Of a DNA stretch of 64,000 bases, positions 56,768 through 64,000 are shown piece after piece. A program made the position numbers and the translations under genes. The notes below the pieces were generated by a model, which saw only the letters and a program-made list of their open reading frames with translations, made no database searches and was not told where the DNA came from. Location: positions 107,153 to 171,152 of the forward strand of contig BDIU01000196.1 of the NCBI GenBank assembly GCA_002118135.1, written 5' to 3'. Positions within the stretch are counted from its first letter, which is position 1. Every line of letters begins with the position of its first letter. The stretch is from Trebouxia sp. TZW2008 (Eukaryota > Chlorophyta > Trebouxiophyceae > Trebouxiales > Trebouxiaceae).

Positions 56768-58012
56768 TCAAGTTTGCTGCACCGCGCATGCACACAGAAA
56801 TGTGCTGAGGAATAGCAATCAAGTGCAAGATACCTTTTTGGCATCTGCTAGTTCCTTTTGCATGAAGAGCAATTCTTTAACGCGCGCAAATTTGGGGGGA
56901 TCCTGCAAAATGCACATGCGGCACTGGTGAACGACCATCAGCAAAATCAGTGTAGATGCTTGCAGTATTCTGATGTGGACAGGGCAATGAGCAGATCTTG
57001 CTGCAGTGCATACAGGCAGGCAGATATGCACAGCTTGGGAATCATGCTCAGCACAGCAATGCTCTAACCTGGAGTTGACACCAATGAATGAGGCAGAATC
57101 CTCAACAAGCAACACGCAATACGCAACATGTGGTATTTGAAAAAATCAATCCCTGACATGCTGTCAACTTGTGAAATGTGCAATGCTTTGGTGCCATTAT
57201 GCGACACGCAGTATGCAGGTGTTTTGAATTGTCAGTCACTGACAATCACAGCATGGTGATTAAATGGTTGATGCAGTATCTTGGATCACTCAATTATGTT
57301 CCATGATTTTGTAGTGGCTGACCTTTCTGACAAGGAAAATGAGGTCCTCAGCTGTTGGCCTGCCTCCTTTTGCACTTCCAGCTGCAATAGCCTTGTGCAT
57401 TATTCTCACAACGTAGTCCATCATCATCTCCTGTGTTCAAACCTAGGCTCACATGCACATTTGAGACCGCAACAGCCGCATCGTGCAACATGCTGGCTAT
57501 CAACTTAGTCACTGTGTCCATTGCCTAGTCAAAGCATGGAATCCAATGACAAATTGCAACTGTGTAACAGATGCAAAGGAATATCTTGCCTGCATGATCA
57601 TGGCGACATGGCTGCAGGTTGCATACACTTGCAGTCCTGTATGCAGGGTGTATGGATACAAGCAGCACCTGCCTCGACAAGATCAACGGACTCTTCGTAA
57701 GGCGTTTGATCATCACCAAAGCCGTACATCATCTTTGCTACTGCAGCAGCCGCACGTGATTGAGAGCCTGCGCTTGCTGTGAGTTAATAGGCGAAGGTAT
57801 CCAATGACTGTTTACCGTCTGATTTGAAGGCGCCTTTTGCATTGAAAGACGTTGCAGGCGCTTCATCTGAGATGGAAGCAAGGATCCTGTTGGTTCAAGC
57901 AGATCAAGCAAGATGCATCCAGACAGGCAGCTGTCAGCTTGCTTTCGAAACCACCTGGAGCCGGGGTCCCTGCTTTCTTCTTGCCTCTTCTGGAAGTTTT
58001 TGCGGTGCTCAT
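56768..58012 (-). CDS. TAF13: TFIID subunit TAF13, about 120 aa
   Basis: Exons: 58012-57955 (MSTAKTSRRGKKKAGTPAP), 57866-57816, 57740-57673, 57430-57323, 56902-56834 and probably 56776-56768. The join across exons 2 and 3 yields FKSDVAKMMYGFGDDQTPYE, followed by ESVDLVEEMMMDYVV, AEDLIFLVRK and DPPKFARVKELLFMQKELAD, which track human TAF13 residue for residue (MMYGFGDDQNPYTESVDILE). TAF13 is the histone-fold partner of TAF11 in TFIID, acting in Pol II initiation. Length fits the family. Intron 3 appears to be GC-AG: exon 3 must end at GAG (57673), before GCAGGT, to keep the family alignment gap-free. The last exon (Gln-Thr-stop) is tentative. Confidence 0.92.
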
Positions 58013-58911
58013 GTTCGCTGCTGCCTCAAGTCAAACAGCCTAAACGCTTGCCGTGGTGAAGCTGAGTGTTTTACTGAAGTATCGGCACGCCTGGCCCGGA
58101 CGTGCGTTTGGACGTTTCGCACGCATGTTATCATGAACGTTGCAGTCTCATGGGCGCTTGTCGCCTGCAGCGCGGCGAAGGTGCAAGTATCAATTGCACA
58201 GCTCAACACTGACTGGCTCCGAAGCCAGAGATGCTTGAACAGTGACTTCATTTGCATGACTGACCACTGACCATTTGCTATCACTCAGGATGTCCAGTTC
58301 AGCAAGACTGATGCTACAGCTTTGCAAAATCGGCAGCTGCTTACAAACCATATGCTGCAGCAGTGTGCAAACACAATAATCTGCTACTCCAGCACTGGTG
58401 AGAACATAACAGTTTCTAGTAGCAAAATGGGCACCTTGATTGCAAAATCCACTTACTTGAAGAACTGTGATCATGTTTCAACATCACATGCACCACTCTG
58501 CCTGCATCAAGCAGAACAGCACCACAAAATGCATGAGGCATTGTGCTCTGCTTTTGCCTGTTCTTCAGCTTCGATGGCTGTTTTGTTCAGCCTCCCATGT
58601 TGATAACAATAATTGACACAAGCCTGTTTTGCTTGCCTCTTGATGAGACAAGATTGACTCTGTTCTCCAAGCGCCCCATGTACGTCGCATGAAACTTTCA
58701 GCGCTGTTGCCTGCCCTCTTAAAGAAGATAGCGCATCACCCAGACCGGCGACCTATCAAGCTTGTGCTTTGGCGTCACAGGCAGTGCAGCCCACGTCGCC
58801 TGTATCTGGGCCAGTGGCACAGGTTGCAGCTTGTCAGGATCTGACCAGTTTTCTGCCATTCCCTCAGTCCAATCAGTCAATGACTTGACTATCAGTCAAT
58901 GACTTGCAAGC
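58013..58911. other. No gene recognised
   Basis: Between the TAF13 start and the PREY-like stop. Holds the TAF13 promoter. Open frames of 90-148 codons on both strands have no family resemblance. A small direct repeat CAGTCAATGACTTG occurs twice near 58873-58906. Confidence 0.4.
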
Positions 58912-59507
58912 TCACTTGACCGCGTTCAGCTCAGTTTCATCCATAACTCTGCCTGCGGTGGGTGTTAGCCTGGGTATGCCATTGACAATGGGGTATGCCA
59001 CATTGATTTCTGTGCTGATCAGTTCCTGCTTGCCTGCATCATACCTGCAGCAGCACTTGAAGAGTGACTGGGTGCTCAGGTGCATTAGCTTGGCGGCTGC
59101 AAATTTTGTATGGGCAACTCATGTGTCAATTGGACGCATGCATGCTTACCTGAGCTCTCCTTTTGTCAGTGGACACACCAAGTACTGTAAGACAGCTGTG
59201 TTGAAGACATCTGCAAACATGTAAACATCTTAGCATTGCGTACAGATGATTGAGTCAAGCAAGTGCAAATGATCAAGCTTACTCCGAGCTCACCTGCTTG
59301 TGTCAATGCAGAAGCAGAGGTGCCAGAGGGGTTCGAACGTCGACGAACTTGCTCAAGCACACCGATCTGCAAGTTAACAGGTATAAATCTGCGTGTACAC
59401 TTCTGCAGTCGGTGAGCCCGCTGCTTCTCTGTTCAAGAAGTTACCTGCAAATGTGAGCGGATCAACAGCGTCCCTTTCGTAAAGCTGCAGTCCAGGAAGC
59501 GTTGCAT
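58912..59507 (-). CDS. PREY/Trm112-like mitochondrial protein, 109 aa
   Basis: Four exons join in phase: 59507-59445, 59366-59294, 59210-59150 and 59044-58912. The N-terminus (MQRFLDCSFTKGTLLIRSHL) is basic and acid-free after the first few residues, as in a mitochondrial presequence. The core is LQYLVCPLTKGELR, then YDAGKQELISTEINVAYPIV and NGIPRLTPTAGRV, the UPF0434/Trm112 pattern (L..CP.....L.Y......L.....G.AYPI.+GIP.+.P..AR). Human PREY (PYURF) has the same layout and supports complex I and coenzyme Q assembly by stabilising methyltransferases, so a similar partner role is likely. Only one Cys of the zinc-binding set is present, as in PREY. Alternative overlapping frames in exon 1 exist, but this one is the only one that continues. 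Confidence 0.85.
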
Positions 59508-59653
59508 CACAGGCAGAACTCGGCTGTATGTTACCAAGTGGCGATCTCGATACTGCCGGTGATGAAGGGCATGTACACAACCTCATGCTGCGTTTGCATG
59601 CTGTGACTCACAGCATCATCGAGTTTTACTAGGTCGTGCTCTGAAACCAAAGC
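59508..59653. promoter_or_regulatory. Divergent promoter, PREY-like and HAD genes
   Basis: Only 146 bp separate the two start codons, so the genes share a bidirectional promoter. No TATA box is obvious. Confidence 0.55.
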
Positions 59654-61990
59654 ATGAACTGCCGAGCTTGCCGATTCTCCTGCAGTGTGCATATGCATGC
59701 GCAGCAAATCATGAACACCAAGACGTGCCTGCATCAGGCGGCATTGTTGCCCTGCAGCCGGCGAATTCGAGCTTTTACGTCGCATCACGTACTACATGCA
59801 CGACCAAAGCAGCAAACAGCCAACCGACGCTGCAGGCAGAGCCGCAAGACGGCAATGGTGACAAAAGCCTCCGCGGATGTTTTTGCGTTGGACTTTGACG
59901 GAGTCATGGTAGACTCAGAGCCTGAGGTAAGCAACAAAGCTTGCCAGGAGCCAAACAAGCCAATGTCGCCGTGCTCAGAGTGACCCTGTGGTCTGTGCTA
60001 CAGATCTCCTCGTCTGCTGTGGCAGCAGCAATCGAGTATTGGCCTGAACAATTTGCCAAACTTGATCAACAGACTATAGATCAAGTACGGCAGAACTTGC
60101 GGCAGATTAGGCCAGTTCTAATTAATGGTGTTGAGTCACTGATCATGGTGAGTCGCAAGAGCATGCTTGCATCATGCCTCCACAATCATCACATGTTGCA
60201 TAGTCAAGATTCAATATCGATGTTAGTCAACATTCATCCTGCGTGTTTGCCCTCAGGTGTGTCATACCTTGACATGTGTGTTGCGTGCAGGCCAGAATGG
60301 TGCTTGAAGATCCAGGCTGTGTAGACAAAGTGTTGCATGACTGGCAAAACGTACTGCCAGCAACTCTGGATAAATGGGGGGTCAAGCAGCAAGACTTGCA
60401 AGTCTTCTTTGAGGAGTTCAGGAACAGCCTCCTGCAAAACAAAGAGGTACAGCAAGTCCCTGTATACAGTCCTTGCATACTCTCTCCTCCAATTGTCTGA
60501 GCTGAAGCTCACACTGCATGCAGTAGGCCATACACAAATTTGCCTGCATGCATACAGACTATCACTCCAATGCATGCTGGACAAATTTTCAAAATCATTG
60601 ACATGCAGCACATGACTCTAAGGACTTGCAGTACTGCAGGACGAATGGGTCAAGAGACATGTCATGTACCCTGGACTAGATGACATTCTGAAAAAGTGCA
60701 AGTACCCTTGGTATGTGGTCACATCCAGAGCTAAGCATAGGACCATAAAGCTGATTGATGCCATGCTAGACATGCAGTGGCCGGAAGACTCTCCTAGGCT
60801 ATTCTGCAAACTGCTGCCTCCAAATCAGAAGAAGATCGAAGCATTACAGTAGGTGCCTGCTCAACCTATCTGCTCATGACATGACTTGACAAATGATTTG
60901 CGTCAACTCATCTGCACATGTTTAGGTGCACTCGATGCATATAGCTCGCTGAATCACAAAGCTTTGTTTTGTATGAAGCTGCCTCTTGCTCTGTGAAGCG
61001 CCTGTGAAGTGGCTGAGGAAGTAAAGGTTTGCGTTGTTTTCAAGTATGAGCAATCATTCAGCTCCTGCAGAATAGAGTGATGCTGTAGCTATCATACTAG
61101 GCAGCAATTTCACAAGGCAGCGACTTTCTGTACGATTGCCCTCAAGATGGCACACATAAGCTGCAGTTGCTGCATGACATGTGTGCCAGCATGTATCCCT
61201 TGATTTTTGCCTTACTGTGAGCGATTTGATGTAGGCAAATACTGGACAAGCCCATGGTCAAGGAGCAGAATGCTACAATCCACTTTGTAGATGACCGCTA
61301 TGAGACAGTCAAGGCTGTTGCTGAAGATTCCAGCTTGTCAAAGGTGCAAGTCTACATGGCTGACTGGTAAGCAGCGTTGGCATATGCCATCAGTCAAATG
61401 TCAAATCTGCCATTGCATGTTGCTTTACATGCACCATTAAACCACTTGCATGGCTTAGGTGTATATCAAGCACATTGATTGGCATTGCTTCTGTTCATGG
61501 AGCTTGAACACAAGCAATGATCAGCTGCACAATAGTGGCAGTGTCCATGTTGCGTTTGTCATGATCTGCTTTGTGCTCTGCAGGGGCTACAGCACACAAG
61601 CAGAAAAAGATTCTGCAAAAAACACCAAGGGTGTACGGCTTATTAGTCTGACAGAGTTTCAAGAGCTACTCAATTGGGGCATCCTCATGGGGGTGAGTCA
61701 ACAGGCTGCAAGACTCTGTTCATCAAGCTGTCAGGCTTCTCATTTCAGCTGTGCGGTGCTGTGCTGGGGCTGTATTGTGCTGTGCTGTGCTCTGCTCTGC
61801 TCTGCTGTGTCAACCTTGTGCGACCAGCCTGGTCCTGCTGCATGGAAGCTTGATCTTTGCCAGTTTGCACCTGGCATGCAAGTCAATGTTGCTGGGGCAT
61901 AGTCTTGGCCTAGACAACATCTGCTGCCACGACCCAGTTGACTTTGACTGTGACCCGCAGGTTGATGATGGCTGTGGAGATGATAATTGA
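59654..61990 (+). CDS. HAD-superfamily hydrolase, probably chloroplast, 350 aa
   Basis: Seven exons join in phase: 59654-59926, 60004-60147, 60291-60446, 60640-60848, 61235-61366, 61584-61692 and 61961-61990. The first 75 or so residues are a Cys/Arg/Ser-rich transit peptide. Motif I is FALDFDGVMVDSEPE (nucleophile Asp in DFDG), motif II the Ser/Thr in WYVVTSRAKHR, motif III a Lys in LPPNQKK, and motif IV HFVDDRYETV with two Asp. A four-helix cap lies between motifs I and II (subclass C1). Family members are phosphatases or related phosphotransferases acting on small phosphometabolites; the substrate is unknown. Plants and cyanobacteria carry close homologues of this layout. All catalytic residues are intact. 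The short last exon (VDDGCGDDN) is inferred from phase alone. Confidence 0.88.
61740..61960 (+). repeat. GCTGTGCT-type low-complexity intron
   Basis: The last HAD intron contains an impure (CTGTG/CTCTG) run at about 61751-61810, the source of several spurious long frames. Confidence 0.7.
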
Positions 61991-62553
61991 TGGCATGTGT
62001 TTTTTGAATGATAGCCACCTGGCACGATGCAACGCAGTCCTCAGCGATCTTCCCACGGTATCATGCACTGAGCGTTATTGCATCAAGCTGGACATCAGCC
62101 TGCCATGATGACAATTGACAGCATTGCCCTCTGCAGCACTGTCCAATAGCAGCAACCCACTCAGGCACACCATCGGCGACAATGCACTACATAATTGTGT
62201 CAGGGTCACAGCACTTGAGCAGAGCTCCTACCAACAGGGGGGAGTAGCTTGATCGCGACTGCATTTAGACTCAACAGTGCCTCTAGTGGGGTTACATAGT
62301 GTTTTGCGTGACATAGTTTTATCATCAGTCACAGATCATTTGACGAGCGTTAGAAAATGGCATCATTGTGTGGCATCGTAGCTGCTGGCACTCGTGAGCA
62401 TCATCATTCATTGCTGGCTGAACCAGCTCGCAAGCAGTATTTGCTGGATGCTCATCAAAGTCTTATCGAAAGTATACAAACTCTAAAGATTACAAGTGAT
62501 GCTTGACAACAGCCTTGCACCAGGCAAATGAAGCCCTTCTTCTGTGCACGCAC

Positions 62554-62859
62554 CTCATCATAGCATTTTGCCGCTGCGTGCCACTCATGGTAGGCGCAAT
62601 GCTGCTGAGCTTTATGGCACTGTAACACGCCGCTCTGTGTGTACAAGGCTTGGGAAACAGCTGCTCTGTGCATCAATCAAGGGCTTTCACCCTGACAGCA
62701 GGCGCTGAATGCTCTTTTGTAGCAGCAAAGGCTCAATGTCATCACCCAGCATAGCACAGCATTGCTGTTGCTGCCTCCTGAGGTAAGGCTCAGCAGAAAC
62801 TTGTGCAAGCCACGCTCTGCCTGTCGCATGCAGCTTGCTGAAAACATCTGTGCCTGCCA
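62554..62859 (-). CDS. Unrecognised gene, two exons
   Basis: An exon from about 62859 to 62691 and an exon 62665-62554 join in phase through a very short gap only if the 25-base interval is an intron, which is unlikely; otherwise they belong to one longer frame with a small error. Coded text includes DVFSKLHATGRAWLAQVSAE, LLQKSIQRLLSG and KAQQHCAYHEWHAAAKCYDE. The last part has TPR-like character. I do not recognise the protein, and the remaining exons were not found. Confidence 0.3.
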
Positions 62860-63305
62860 AGCAATTGAAACAGCAGACAACAGCAGTCGCAACACACACG
62901 ACAACAATAGTGCAGCATCTGTGTGCATCACAACTGCATTTCATCAGGCATTTTTGTCAGTTGTGAAGCATTTGCTGCTGATGATGCCGAGCTATGCCAG
63001 GTTGAGCACTTGACACACAAGGCTGCATGCAGCAGTCAGAGAGCCATAAGGATCATGATTTACATCAAGTTGCATTTGTGTCAAAGCCTCAAGGGGATAG
63101 AAGATTAGCCTTTCTGAATTCCTAACAAGGTCAAGACATTGGGTTTGGACACTAATGCACTTTTATACAAGTCTATTCGCGCTTGACCCTGCTGTCTACT
63201 GCTATCAAGAGTGTTGGTCTGTTCTTAACTTTCCTACTATGCTGCAATGTGTTGGTCTACATCCTGAAGGAACGAATGCTATCTATCTATAGGTTCCTTG
63301 TATCA
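62860..63305. other. No gene recognised
   Basis: Short frames only; 3' side of the minus-strand proline-rich gene and 5' side of the unrecognised exons. Confidence 0.35.
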
Positions 63306-64000
63306 TCACAGCCTGGACTTTCTGCCACTAGCTGGTGCTGCACTGGGCGCAGGAGCTGGAGCCAGGCAAGCCTGATTGAAGGCTGTTGGGCATGGTGCTA
63401 CTATGCATGACAGACTGCTGATAGGCTTGTCACCAGGGACACATAAAGATCCAGAAGCCACTGGTCCAAGGGTCAAGTTGGCATTGAAGCTGCGGCACTC
63501 CACATCCCTCGTCTGAACACCAAAGCCACAAGTAGCATTGCAAGCACCCCAGTCTGAAGTGACCCAGGTAGCTGCTTTACAGGTACTGTTGCCTGGTGAA
63601 GAGCCTGTAGGTACTGGGGTTCTCGTGGGGGCACCCACAAAGGCATCCTGGACTCCAAATGGGGTGCCTGGTGAGGGTGGAGCACGTGCTGGAGTGGCTG
63701 GTGGTGAGCTTGGCAGAGTAGGAGAAGGAATACTTGCAGGGAGTGGGGACGGAGGGGGCGAGGCTGGTGGAGGGGATAGTGGTGAGGGTGGAGGGGGTGA
63801 TGGAAGTGCAGGTGGTGGTGGGTGGGGTGGTGAAGGCGGGGTTGGAGATGGTGGGTTTGGTGGAGGAGGGTGTGGAGGTGAAGGCGGAGGATTTGTAGGT
63901 GGGTTTGGTGGGGGAGGTTGTGGAGGTGAAGGTGGTGGATTTGTAGGAGGGTTTGGTGGAGGTGGGTTGGGAGGACTTGGAGGGGGTGGGTGGGGTGGAG
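63306..64000 (-). CDS. Proline-rich surface protein with TSP1 repeat, C-terminal part
   Basis: The minus-strand frame is open from the window edge to a stop at 63306. Reading N to C, about 110 residues of Pro/Ser/Asn-rich repeats (SPPPPNPPTNPPPSPPQPPP type, from GGTGGAGGTGGG-like plus-strand sequence) are followed by a thrombospondin type 1 domain, WVTSDWGACNATCGFGVQTR and then VECRSF with spaced Cys residues. The tail is APAPAPSAAPASGRKSRL. (S)PPP blocks are typical of hydroxyproline-rich cell-wall and matrix glycoproteins in green algae; TSP1 domains mediate adhesion and carry C-mannosylation at the WxxW-like site. It is probably secreted or membrane-bound. The N-terminus lies beyond the window. 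Confidence 0.8.
   Translation of the reverse strand, partial: PPHPPPPSPPNPPPPNPPTNPPPSPPQPPPPNPPTNPPPSPPHPPPPNPPSPTPPSPPHPPPPALPSPPPPSPLSPPPASPPPSPLPASIPSPTLPSSPPATPARAPPSPGTPFGVQDAFVGAPTRTPVPTGSSPGNSTCKAATWVTSDWGACNATCGFGVQTRDVECRSFNANLTLGPVASGSLCVPGDKPISSLSCIVAPCPTAFNQACLAPAPAPSAAPASGRKSRL

Noticed and set aside
59310..59350. T-arm of a tRNA (GGGGTTCGAACGTC)
   Set aside because: Flanking stems do not pair and the sequence lies inside a coding exon of the PREY-like gene.
59531..59788. Minus-strand protein opposite the HAD transit peptide
   Set aside because: It overlaps the HAD first exon, and its frame does not continue into the PREY-like exons.

Overview
This window is nuclear DNA from a photosynthetic eukaryote, most likely a green alga of the Trebouxiophyceae or Chlorophyceae type. 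Real genes are chains of short exons (about 50 to 800 bases) joined by GT-AG introns, with very uniform TGCAG acceptors and a few GC-AG introns. Several products point to the chlorophyte lineage: a thylakoid-lumen precursor with an Arg-Arg bipartite leader, a chloroplast-type HAD hydrolase, multi-AP2 transcription factors, an LRR-ectodomain class III nucleotide cyclase, and a (S)PPP-rich surface protein with a thrombospondin repeat. No operons, Shine-Dalgarno sites, phage, plasmid or CRISPR features are visible. The genus is inference only.

Layout, left to right. 0-9 kb: an unrecognised minus-strand gene, a poly-Ala exon over a CAG microsatellite, a cluster of hairpins that may be a structured RNA, an F-box gene whose frame breaks, an acidic coiled protein with an in-frame TGA, and a clean four-exon lumen-protein gene. 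9-22.5 kb: an AP2 transcription-factor locus on the minus strand. One gene carries three AP2 domains, a second downstream gene carries at least one, and the region is full of tandem and inverted copies of splice junctions and mini-exons. 22.5-27 kb: sparse, with parts of an unrecognised gene, two pogo-like MITEs and a tRNA-Phe. 27.2-40.8 kb: one very large minus-strand receptor cyclase (signal peptide, LRR ectodomain, TM segment, two cyclase halves). 41-44 kb: an SMP-30/gluconolactonase gene. 45-50 kb: a USP-family deubiquitinase with a duplicated exon; just upstream of it sits a 472-bp TIR transposon with 9-bp target duplications. 50.7-51.6 kb: a small NTF2/SnoaL-like protein. 52.6-56 kb: a TBC Rab-GAP. 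56.8-58 kb: TAF13. 58.9-59.5 kb: a PREY/Trm112-like mitochondrial protein, divergent from a HAD hydrolase at 59.7-62 kb. 62.5-64 kb: an unrecognised exon pair and the C-terminus of a proline-rich TSP1 surface protein that runs off the window.

The genes are mostly unrelated housekeeping and signalling functions. The unusual thread is structural: at least six loci carry local duplications that include a splice junction (AP2 mini-exons, an array of about ten PWES mini-exons, acceptor-bearing repeats in both orientations, a dead-acceptor exon copy in the USP, a degenerate cyclase pseudo-exon, and repeats at a USP donor and at the SMP-30 stop codon). Exon joins were inferred by eye from reading-frame continuity, splice consensus and family resemblance; no alignment or transcript data were available.
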